A stretch of DNA of 64,000 bases from OMPR01 sp965183835 (GTDB lineage: Bacteria > Pseudomonadota > Alphaproteobacteria > Rhodobacterales > Rhodobacteraceae), in the NCBI GenBank assembly GCA_965183835.1, contig CBCYME010000009.1, positions 47,777 to 111,776 of the forward strand, given 5' to 3'. The position numbers were made by a program, and so were the translations under genes. Positions 36,570-43,478 of the stretch are shown in pieces. Positions within the stretch are counted from its first letter, which is position 1. The number at the start of each line of letters is the position of its first letter. Under the pieces are notes generated by a model. That model made no database searches. It was not told the DNA's origin and was given only the letters and a program-made list of their open reading frames with translations.

Positions 36570-36889
36570 GGTGCCCTCTTCATTAAATGAAGACCTTGAT
36601 ACCAGATTTTCAAACAAATTTCAGAAAGGATTTCTTACGATTGTCCCCGCCCATTTTGGCAGACCATAATAACACGTCTCTTAACGTGCCTATTGGTTGC
36701 TTATCTGGGTTTGAAATGAACTGGGGAATTGTTTTGCCCGCGCAGCGTCAATGCACTTATCACGCCCCTGTGCAACCGCAGCGATGCAACCGCGGCAAAG
36801 CATTGAATCGGCGCTTAAACCGCCCCTGTCAGGCTGTGTTAAACAGGCCGTCAATAGACCAAGAAACCCACCACATTTGAACTGACGAA
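36570..36889. other. 320-bp non-coding gap
   Basis: Between the ion channel start and the MarR stop. The right part holds a weak inverted repeat around CTGT/ACAG (about 36824-36850), possibly the MarR transcript end. No convincing ORF, tRNA or repeat is seen. Confidence 0.4.
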
Positions 36890-37363
36890 TTAGGTGTCCG
36901 CAGTGCCATAACCCGATGTCATGACCGCATCGAGTTTCCTCTGAACCGCGTAATACCCCCGGATTTCCTCGGGCGTGAAACATGCCGCGAATTCACCAAT
37001 CCGCGCCATCTCTGTTGCACGGATCCCTTCGATCAGATCCCTGCTCTCTTTGGTTAAGGTGTAATAATGCGAGGTCCGGTGTTTGGGGTTGGGAATGGTT
37101 TTCAAAAGTCCCCGCTCGATCAGCTCCTTTAACAGGCGTCCGACCAGCTGACGTTTCACTTGTAGAATCTGCGTGATTTCAGGCCCAGTGGCTTGCGGGA
37201 CCGAGATCAGAACCTCAAGAATGGCCCGCTCTCCAACACCGATGCCCGACCCTTCCAGATCCGCCTCTAGCCGCGACGTGATGTTGCGCAGCAATACGCG
37301 GGTCATTTGCATCCCGTCATACAACATCTCAGCAGGCGTCATATCCTCTGCGTCGTTGGACAT
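36890..37363 (-). CDS. MarR family transcriptional regulator
   Basis: 157-residue winged-helix regulator. The wHTH region includes VGERAILEVLISVPQATGPEI and ILQVKRQLVGRLLKELIERGLL, followed by the wing NPKHRTSHYYTLT. Start ATG at 37363 has GGAGG 8 bases upstream. It is divergent from the CatB-type acetyltransferase; a perfect palindrome in the 100-bp gap is a likely operator. The ligand is unknown. Confidence 0.9.
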   Translation of the reverse strand: MSNDAEDMTPAEMLYDGMQMTRVLLRNITSRLEADLEGSGIGVGERAILEVLISVPQATGPEITQILQVKRQLVGRLLKELIERGLLKTIPNPKHRTSHYYTLTKESRDLIEGIRATEMARIGEFAACFTPEEIRGYYAVQRKLDAVMTSGYGTADT

Positions 37364-37386
37364 ACGAATGCCTCCTTGAATCACTC

Positions 37387-37401
37387 GTCAACTGAGTTGA
37401 C
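37387..37401. promoter_or_regulatory. probable MarR operator palindrome
   Basis: GTCAACTGAGTTGAC: two perfect 7-bp arms around one base. It overlaps the -35 element of the plus-strand promoter (TTGACA at 37397-37402), 23 bases upstream of the MarR start codon. Repression of both directions is inferred. Confidence 0.55.
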
Positions 37402-37425
37402 ATATTCTCACCTACCCCATATTTA
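37397..37425 (+). promoter_or_regulatory. sigma-70 promoter of the CatB-type acetyltransferase gene
   Basis: TTGACA (6/6), 17 bases, TATTTA (4/6 against TATAAT), 40 bases before the ATG at 37465. The -35 overlaps the MarR-type palindrome. Confidence 0.6.
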
Positions 37426-37464
37426 CCCCATGCAAGATCATGTTTCCAGACGCGGAGTGGCCCC

Positions 37465-38157
37465 ATGGCTGACCAGAACAGGGTACCCCTGCCAGATCCA
37501 AGAACCCGAAACCCATTGGTTTTTCCCGATGGCACACACGATCCAGCCACGGTTTTCCTCTCCCAAGTCATCGACCATCCCAACATCCAAGTTGGGGATT
37601 GGACCTATTACAATGACCGCAGCTTACCCGATGACTATGCTGGCACCTTGGCCCCTTACCTATTTCCCGGCGCGCCAGAGCAGTTGCACATCGGCAGGTT
37701 CTGCCAGATCGCGCAAGGGGTGCAATTCATAACCGCCACCGCCAACCACCCAATGGACGGCATTTCCACCTACCCCTTTGGCGTCTTTGACCCGGACCGT
37801 ATGGGCACCTATCGCGCGTCTCTCCCTCGGGGGCGAGATACGATCGTGGGGCATGATTGCTGGATCGGACGAGAGGCCATATTGATGCCTGGTGCCGAAC
37901 TTGGCTGCGGTGTCATCGTCGCCGCAAGGGCGGTCGTGCGTGGCAAAATTCCAGACTATGCGGTGGTGTCTGGAAACCCCGCAACCATTATCCGCATGCG
38001 GTTCAAACCTGCCGAAATCGCCCAGTTGCTAGACCTCGCTTGGTGGTCTTGGCCCCCGGACAAGATTGCCCAGAACCTCCACCTGATCGAGCAAGGCAAT
38101 GTTCTTGCATTAGCGGACCAAAACGATGCTGACGCCATAACCAAACCTCACGACTAA
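37465..38157 (+). CDS. CatB-related O-acetyltransferase
   Basis: 230-residue left-handed beta-helix acetyltransferase. Hexapeptide repeats run from HIGRFCQIAQGVQFI through TIVGHDCWIGREAILMPGAELGCGVIVAARAVV. The xenobiotic-acetyltransferase hallmarks NHPMDGISTYPF and VVSGNPATIIRMRF are present; His in NHP is the likely base. It may acetylate chloramphenicol, streptogramin or an endogenous hydroxyl compound. A GGAG lies 7 bases upstream. Confidence 0.88.
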   Translation: MADQNRVPLPDPRTRNPLVFPDGTHDPATVFLSQVIDHPNIQVGDWTYYNDRSLPDDYAGTLAPYLFPGAPEQLHIGRFCQIAQGVQFITATANHPMDGISTYPFGVFDPDRMGTYRASLPRGRDTIVGHDCWIGREAILMPGAELGCGVIVAARAVVRGKIPDYAVVSGNPATIIRMRFKPAEIAQLLDLAWWSWPPDKIAQNLHLIEQGNVLALADQNDADAITKPHD

Positions 38158-38199
38158 ACCCAGCCTAGCCCAACACCCCAAAATGGTCTCTGACTGCGC

Positions 38200-38352
38200 C
38201 TATTTGCGCGGCCCACAGGGGTGTCCAGCACCTAGCTGATCAAACCAAACCTCCGCCCAACGGCGTTCTCTGATGAAACCATGTTTCGTCAGCTGGGCAT
38301 CTGTGAGCCCGCCAAACCCTGCCAATGACAGGGCAACCAACCGCCCGGACAA
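38200..38352 (-). CDS. possible 50-residue ORF
   Basis: Open frame ending RKHGFIRERRW-type basic helix and tail GAGHPCGPRK; it includes GGLTDAQLTKHGFIRERR. The only start is a TTG with the ribosome site too close (GGGAG two bases before). The helix after LTDAQL faintly recalls DUF1127 proteins, but this is weak. It could be a gene remnant. Confidence 0.25.
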   Translation of the reverse strand: MSGRLVALSLAGFGGLTDAQLTKHGFIRERRWAEVWFDQLGAGHPCGPRK

Positions 38353-38386
38353 ATCTCCCTGGCGAACAACCTAGAAAGCAAAGACA

Positions 38387-38914
38387 ATGAAATTCTCAAC
38401 GATAATAACCATCTTGGCCCTGCTCAGCGCCCCCTCCCTCGCCTTGGCTGGCGACAATTGGAACGGCGTTTACGCCGGTGTCCACTTTGGCGCCTCAGAC
38501 GCTGACCTGACCAGTGGAACCGCCGGCCTCAGCGATCATTCCGCCGTCTATGGCCTGCAGCTGGGCTATAACCACAGCCTTGCGGACAAGTGGGTCATTG
38601 GGGCTGAACTGAGCTATGGCACCGCCGAATACAAAGGATTAGGCCCCGCCAAAGACATGGACACAGCCCGCCTGAAACTAAAGGCCGGTTACGATTTTGG
38701 CCCGGCCCTTGTGTATGGCATCCTCGGTTACGCCAATGTTGACCTTGGCAACGCCAACGAAAACGGCGCAACCTATGGTATCGGGGTTGGATACAAGGCA
38801 ACGGACAACATTATCCTCAGCGGGGAACTTATCCGGGACAGTTTCGATATCCAGTCCACGGGCAGTGATGCAGACACAACCTCTCTGGCGCTCGGTATCT
38901 CTTATCAATTCTAA
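38387..38914 (+). CDS. outer-membrane beta-barrel protein (porin family)
   Basis: 175 residues. A Sec signal peptide MKFSTIITILALLSAPSLALA is cleaved before GDNWNGVYAG. Eight alternating strands follow, opening with WNGVYAGVHFGASDAD and closing with the C-terminal strand SLALGISYQF, whose final Phe is the BAM recognition signal. The size and strands resemble Omp25/OmpW-like surface proteins. Function not identifiable. Confidence 0.88.
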   Translation: MKFSTIITILALLSAPSLALAGDNWNGVYAGVHFGASDADLTSGTAGLSDHSAVYGLQLGYNHSLADKWVIGAELSYGTAEYKGLGPAKDMDTARLKLKAGYDFGPALVYGILGYANVDLGNANENGATYGIGVGYKATDNIILSGELIRDSFDIQSTGSDADTTSLALGISYQF

Positions 38915-38994
38915 ACCTCTTGGGGGTCAGTTGATCTGCCCCCAACCACAGCCACTGCCCCTTGGCGGGCCAAAATCACCTAAGGAGACCCCTC

Positions 38995-39135
38995 ATGGAG
39001 TCGGGTTCAATCATTTTATTTGTCGCAATAATCGTCGGCGCCTGCATTCTGGGGGGCGCGATCTATTCCGGCCTAACCAAAATAGCCGAGGCCGTCACAA
39101 ACTTGGAAAACCAACCAACCTTCAAAAACCTCTGA
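38995..39135 (+). CDS. 46-residue single-membrane-helix protein
   Basis: Small ORF with AAGGAG 7 bases upstream. One membrane segment (IILFVAIIVGACILGGAIYSG) after a short N-terminus and a hydrophilic tail (LTKIAEAVTNLENQPT). The strong ribosome site supports it as a real gene. Function unknown. Confidence 0.6.
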   Translation: MESGSIILFVAIIVGACILGGAIYSGLTKIAEAVTNLENQPTFKNL

Positions 39136-39180
39136 TCCCCCCGCCGCACCTTTTCCATGTGAATTTTGCTGTGCCGCGGC

Positions 39181-39210
39181 GGTGCACGGGGGGTGCACGT
39201 CCGGTGCACG
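39181..39210. repeat. three GGTGCACG repeats at 11-bp spacing
   Basis: GGTGCACG occurs at 39181, 39192 and 39203. Each has the palindrome GTGCAC and the spacing is one helical turn. It is about 60 bases upstream of the -35 of the SufT-like gene promoter. Candidate regulator site. Confidence 0.6.
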
Positions 39211-39270
39211 CATGTCACCCCCCGGTGCTCCGGCCTCTATTCTGCAGGCGCAACATGACACGCTGGCCTC

Positions 39271-39299
39271 TGGACGCTCAACAGCAGCTTCCCTATATA
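39271..39299 (+). promoter_or_regulatory. candidate promoter of the SufT-like gene
   Basis: TGGACG (39271-39276), 17 bases, TATATA (39294-39299), about 30 bases before the ATG at 39329. -10 match is 5/6, -35 match 4/6. Confidence 0.45.
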
Positions 39300-39328
39300 A
39301 ACACTCAGGAACCATACTGAGGCCCCAG

Positions 39329-39691
39329 ATGACTCATTCGACCGAACCCCTAGAAGGCGCGCCCTTGATCGCACCCTCCTCTGTGACCCACCCGCTTTAT
39401 GAGCTCGTGGTCGAAGCCTGCCGTACCGTGTATGACCCCGAAATTCCGGTCAACATTTACGAGCTGGGCCTGATCTATACGATCGACATCAATGACCAGA
39501 ACGAGGTCAAGGTACTGATGTCCCTGACCGCGCCCGGTTGTCCCGTCGCTGGTGAAATGCCCGGTTGGTTGATCGAGGCCATCGAACCCGTCGCCGGTGT
39601 CAAACACGTCGACGTCGAGCTGATCTGGGAGCCACCCTGGGGCATGGAAATGATGTCTGACGAAGCCCGTCTTGAACTTGGCTTCATGTAA
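39329..39691 (+). CDS. sufT: SUF-system Fe-S assembly protein, MIP18/DUF59 (SufT-like)
   Basis: 120 residues. DUF59 core: YELVVEACRTVYDPEIPVNIYELGLIYTIDI (VYDPEIPVNIYELGLIY is the family hallmark), then MSLTAPGCPVAGEMP with the conserved Cys and the terminal motif WEPPWGMEMMSDEARLELGFM. Acts in Fe-S cluster maturation in the cytoplasm. The A-type carrier at 41232 lies just beyond the intervening diesterase. Start ATG 39329 has GAGG 6 bases before; the longer ORF is not family-like. In related genomes I recall this gene at the end of the suf operon. Confidence 0.9.
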   Translation: MTHSTEPLEGAPLIAPSSVTHPLYELVVEACRTVYDPEIPVNIYELGLIYTIDINDQNEVKVLMSLTAPGCPVAGEMPGWLIEAIEPVAGVKHVDVELIWEPPWGMEMMSDEARLELGFM

Positions 39692-39753
39692 CTATTTCAA
39701 ATGGTTACGAATGAAAACTCGCAAAACTGTCGCCGGTTTTTTACAAAATCATA

Positions 39754-39774
39754 ACGGGACCGTCATGGTCCCGT
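39754..39774 (+). other. hairpin after the SufT-like gene
   Basis: ACGGGACC pairs perfectly with GGTCCCGT around GTCAT. No T-run follows, so it is a weak terminator candidate or a regulatory hairpin in the leader of the diesterase gene. Confidence 0.45.
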
Positions 39775-39799
39775 CGCCTGACTGTCACAGTCCACTGGC
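39771..39799 (+). promoter_or_regulatory. possible PHO box upstream of the diesterase
   Basis: CCGTCGC, 4 bases, CTGTCAC, 4 bases, CACTGGC. The first two units resemble the PhoB repeat CTGTCAT at 11-bp spacing (5/7 and 6/7), the third poorly. A phosphate-scavenging target gene follows. Weak. Confidence 0.3.
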
Positions 39800-39833
39800 C
39801 CCTCTCCGGGCAACTGAATATCGGAGATTTCCA

Positions 39834-41063
39834 ATGCGTTTTCCTGCCCTCTGCGCCGCTTTGGCGCTTAGCCCCTCGCTGGCCTTTGCCGTCGGCTCCC
39901 CCTCTGCCGAGGTGCCCGCAACGGGCCTCGATTATGGCCCACGCCCCGCGTATCTGATCGAAAAGCTGCCCGAGGGCGCGCTGAAAACCAAGCTGCAATC
40001 CTGTGCGGGTCAGACCCCAAAACGGTCGCTGTTTTCCATCGGTCACCGCGGCGCGCCGCTGATGTTCCCGGAACATACCGTAGAATCAAACGTCGCCGCT
40101 GCGGGCATGGGGGCCGGTATTCTGGAATGCGACGTCACCTTTACTAAGGATCTGGAACTGGTCTGCCGCCACGCCCAGAACGACCTGCACACCACCACCA
40201 ACATCCTGACCAGCGACCTCGCCCCCACCTGCAAGACGCCGTTCACCGCCGCCACTGGCGATACCCCCGCCGCTGCTGAATGCCGGACCTCAGAAATCAC
40301 ACTGGCCGAATTCCGCACGCTGAAACCCAAGATGGACAGCGCCGATAAAACCGCCACAACCGCAGCGGCTTACCAAGGCGGGATCGCGCCCTATCGCACC
40401 GATTTGTTCACTGACGGCGCGCAGCAAATGACCCACGCCGAGTCGATTGAATTGTTCCGCGCCCTCGGTGCAAAGTTCACCCCCGAACTGAAATCACCAT
40501 CCGTTGAGATGCCCTTTAACGGCTTTTCTCAGGCGGATTACGCCCAGAAAATGATCGACGAATACAAGGCCGCTGGCGTGCCTGCATCCGATGTTTGGGC
40601 GCAGTCCTTCAATCTCAACGACGTTCTGTACTGGATTGAAAACGAACCTGAGTTCGGCAAACAGGCCGTCTTTCTCGATGCATCTTACAAGATCGAAGGG
40701 TTTGACCACACAAACCCTGAAACCTTTCCGCATGATTTTGTTGACCTCAAAGCCAAAGGCGTGAACTTTATCGCCCCTCCGATGTGGATGCTGGTGACCA
40801 CCGAGCAGGACAAAATCGTCCCGTCGGCTTGGGCCATTGCTGCACAGGACGCTGGGATTGAGATCATCACCTGGACCCTTGAACGCTCTGGCCCCTTGGC
40901 CAGTGGCGGCGGTTGGTATTTCCAATCGGTCAAAGAGGTCACCACCGACGACAGCATGTATTACCAGTTGTTGGATGTTCTGGCACAGGACGTAAAGATC
41001 AAGGGCATGTTCTCGGACTGGCCTGCGACCGTCACGTATTACGCCAACTGCATGGACCTGTAA
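39834..41063 (+). CDS. periplasmic glycerophosphodiester phosphodiesterase
   Basis: 409 residues with a Sec signal peptide (MRFPALCAALALSPSLAFA). GDPD motif IGHRGAPLMFPEHTVESN holds the catalytic His pair and the metal Glu; ILECDVTFTKDLELVCRHA follows, and KFTPELKSP and GIEIITWTLERSGPL are later strands. Similar to GlpQ-type secreted enzymes that release glycerol phosphate. Start at 39834 with GGAG 7 bases upstream. Interrupts the SufT/SufA-like gene order. Confidence 0.93.
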   Translation: MRFPALCAALALSPSLAFAVGSPSAEVPATGLDYGPRPAYLIEKLPEGALKTKLQSCAGQTPKRSLFSIGHRGAPLMFPEHTVESNVAAAGMGAGILECDVTFTKDLELVCRHAQNDLHTTTNILTSDLAPTCKTPFTAATGDTPAAAECRTSEITLAEFRTLKPKMDSADKTATTAAAYQGGIAPYRTDLFTDGAQQMTHAESIELFRALGAKFTPELKSPSVEMPFNGFSQADYAQKMIDEYKAAGVPASDVWAQSFNLNDVLYWIENEPEFGKQAVFLDASYKIEGFDHTNPETFPHDFVDLKAKGVNFIAPPMWMLVTTEQDKIVPSAWAIAAQDAGIEIITWTLERSGPLASGGGWYFQSVKEVTTDDSMYYQLLDVLAQDVKIKGMFSDWPATVTYYANCMDL

Positions 41064-41087
41064 CCTCAGATCACATCATCCCAATCA

Positions 41088-41118
41088 GGGCCGCTTGGTG
41101 ATCAGGCGGCCCTTTTTT
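41088..41118 (+). terminator. terminator after the diesterase gene
   Basis: GGGCCGC and GCGGCCC stem (7 bp), 11-base loop, followed by six T. Confidence 0.8.
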
Positions 41119-41231
41119 CGTCTTTTCACGAGAACATGTATCCAAAGTTGATCATTGCCCCTCTTGAGCCTGCGCGCCTGCGGCCCTAAGTTAGGGACAA
41201 CAAGCGCGTGATCCGCGCATAGGAGTTTCCA

Positions 41232-41606
41232 ATGTTCGGCATTCCCGGCAAACAAGCTGTTACCATCACCCCCAAGGCCGCGGGCCAGATCGCCAAATTG
41301 ATGGCCAAAGAGGGGCATACCGGCTTACGTATCGGCGTCAAAAAAGGCGGTTGTGCGGGCATGGAATACACCATGGAATATGTCACTGAAACCAATCCCT
41401 TGGACGAGGTTGTTGAACAGGATGGCGCACGCGTCATGATCGCGCCAATGGCGCAGATGTTCCTTTTTGGCACCGAGATCGATTATGAGGTCTCGCTGCT
41501 AGAGGCCGGGTTCAAATTCAATAACCCCAACGTGTCCGAGGCCTGTGGATGTGGTGAATCGATCAAATTCAAAGATCAAGACACCGCCGCAGCCAGCCAA
41601 ATCTAA
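41232..41606 (+). CDS. sufA: HesB/IscA family A-type Fe-S carrier (SufA-like)
   Basis: 124 residues. The first Cys is in KKGGCAGMEYTMEYV and the C-terminal pair in EACGCGESIKF. A 10-residue N-terminal lead and a tail of about 12 residues. A TAGGAG precedes the ATG. It likely accepts clusters from SUF and hands them to targets. It differs from the copy at 8782 in having Ala after the first Cys and longer ends, so they are paralogues. Confidence 0.9.
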   Translation: MFGIPGKQAVTITPKAAGQIAKLMAKEGHTGLRIGVKKGGCAGMEYTMEYVTETNPLDEVVEQDGARVMIAPMAQMFLFGTEIDYEVSLLEAGFKFNNPNVSEACGCGESIKFKDQDTAAASQI

Positions 41607-41616
41607 AACCCGTTTC

Positions 41617-42549
41617 CTAGGGTGTCGGGGTATCACCCGACCGTTCTTGCAGATGGATGTAGGTTTCATCATACCGACGTGTCAGGTGCTCGCCTGCGGT
41701 GATCACCTGACCTGATCCAGCAGGAGCCACGTTTGTGTCATAGGCAGGATTGAAAAACAGCGGCACGGAAATCCGCTCATCTAATCCGCCTTTGACCCGG
41801 TGCAAAGTTGCTTTGACCTGACCCGCTGTCCAGAATTCCAGCATTTCCCCAAAGTTGATCACAAAGACCCCCGGTGAAGCCACCACGGGTTGCCAGCTAT
41901 GATCTGGCATCTGCACCTCAAGCCCCGGCACTCCGTCTGTGGCCAGCAATGTCAGGCATCCGTAATCTGTGTGTGCCGCAATACCGAAATCTTTGTCACC
42001 GGCCCATGTGGGGCGCTCCGGGTAATAATTCCCTCGTAACAACGCCATAGGGGTTCCAAAGGCATCATCAAACGCGGTTTCATCTTGACCGATTGCAGCA
42101 GCAATAGCGCGCAAGATCCGCATCGCCACCCCCGCCGTCTCGGCATAATACGCTTGAATATCTGCTTTGAAATCCGGCATGCCTTTGGGCCACAGATTGG
42201 GGGCATAAACACTCAACCCGCGCTCTGCGACCGGATCCCCTGCGGGCAATTCATAACCGCAATCAAACACCTGTTTATAATCGGGGTTTGATTCTGGATC
42301 GACCTGTTCGGACTGCGCAGCCCCCCAGCCCCGATTGGATCCGGTCCGCGTCATGTCGACCTCGCGCTTGACCGACTCGGGCAAGGCAAAAAAAGATCGA
42401 TAGCGCTCCATCACCTGCCGCACCCGATCCGCATCGATGCCCGTGTTCGAAACCGTCAAAAACCCCACGTTTTTTAAAGCATAGGCCAGTCGGGTCATCT
42501 CATCGGGCGCACGCGCATCCAGCTTGGCCAAATCCAGATTGTCGATCAT
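41617..42549 (-). CDS. isopenicillin N synthase-like 2OG-Fe(II) oxygenase
   Basis: 310 residues. N-terminal DIOX_N-type region (LAYALKNVGFLTVSNTGID). The iron site is AAHTDYGCLTLLATDG (H-x-D) and TLHRVKGG for the second His; RISVPLFFNP supplies the R-x-S that holds 2-oxoglutarate. Start at 42549 (MIDNLDLAK). The substrate is not known; members modify small molecules or peptides. Convergent with sufA, divergent from tpiA. Confidence 0.9.
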   Translation of the reverse strand: MIDNLDLAKLDARAPDEMTRLAYALKNVGFLTVSNTGIDADRVRQVMERYRSFFALPESVKREVDMTRTGSNRGWGAAQSEQVDPESNPDYKQVFDCGYELPAGDPVAERGLSVYAPNLWPKGMPDFKADIQAYYAETAGVAMRILRAIAAAIGQDETAFDDAFGTPMALLRGNYYPERPTWAGDKDFGIAAHTDYGCLTLLATDGVPGLEVQMPDHSWQPVVASPGVFVINFGEMLEFWTAGQVKATLHRVKGGLDERISVPLFFNPAYDTNVAPAGSGQVITAGEHLTRRYDETYIHLQERSGDTPTP

Positions 42550-42674
42550 GTGTCTACCCTGCAAATTCTGCTTTGACCCGCGCTCTTAGAGCAAGCAAGA
42601 CCAATTGTCACTTGCACTGGGCAATGGTATCGGATGCAGATCATTACAAAGATACGATTGTGAGAGGGATAGGC

Positions 42675-43424
42675 ATGCGGCGCAAATTGGCAGCAGGGAA
42701 TTGGAAGATGAACGGCACCAGCGCAGCCCTTGCTGAGCTGTCCACACTGGCAACATCTCATCCGACGCCCGGCGTGGATATCTTGATCTGCCCCCCGGCC
42801 CCCTTGCTATCTCGCGCAGCGGACGCGACAGCCCAATCACAGATCACCATTGGCGGTCAGGACTGCCATGCGGCCGTTTCCGGGGCCCACACCGGCGACA
42901 CCAGCGCGGGTATGTTGCTTGATGCCGGGGCCACTGCCGTCATTCTGGGGCACTCAGAGCGTCGCCAAGACCATGACGAGCGCAACGAAAATGTCCGTGC
43001 CAAAGCGCGTGCTGCAATGGACGCGGGCCTTGTTGCGGTGATCTGCCTCGGCGAAAGCCTTGCCCAACGCGAGGCTGCCAATACGCTCGATATCATAGCT
43101 GGCCAAATGTCCGGATCGATACCGGATCAGGCAACAGGCGAAAATCTGGTGATTGCCTATGAACCCGTCTGGGCCATCGGAACCGGCATGGTGCCAACAC
43201 TGGAGCAAATCGCAGAGGTGCACGAATTCATTCGTGTCCGTTTGGAACACCGCTTTGGCGAGGGTGTTGGGCGCTCAGTCCGCCTGCTCTATGGCGGCTC
43301 TGTTAAGCCCACAAACGCGCCTGAAATCTTTGCTGTTCCAAACGTAGACGGTGCACTGGTTGGTGGGGCAAGCCTGAAAGCAGCTGATTTTTCCCCGATC
43401 ATCACCGCGCTAGAGCAGGCCTGA
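42675..43424 (+). CDS. tpiA: triosephosphate isomerase
   Basis: 249 residues. The active-site Lys is in KLAAGNWKMNG, the His in VILGHSERRQ, and the Glu in IAYEPVWAIGTG (loop 6 follows). C-terminal YGGSVKP and VDGALVGGASLKA bind phosphate. Interconverts DHAP and GAP. The ATG at 42675 (MRRKLAAGNWK) gives the standard length; the 102-base upstream extension is discarded. Confidence 0.96.
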   Translation: MRRKLAAGNWKMNGTSAALAELSTLATSHPTPGVDILICPPAPLLSRAADATAQSQITIGGQDCHAAVSGAHTGDTSAGMLLDAGATAVILGHSERRQDHDERNENVRAKARAAMDAGLVAVICLGESLAQREAANTLDIIAGQMSGSIPDQATGENLVIAYEPVWAIGTGMVPTLEQIAEVHEFIRVRLEHRFGEGVGRSVRLLYGGSVKPTNAPEIFAVPNVDGALVGGASLKAADFSPIITALEQA

Positions 43425-43478
43425 GCCCCCTCTGCCATTCAGCGCCGCGCCCCTCTAGATCGACTCGAGCACACGGGT

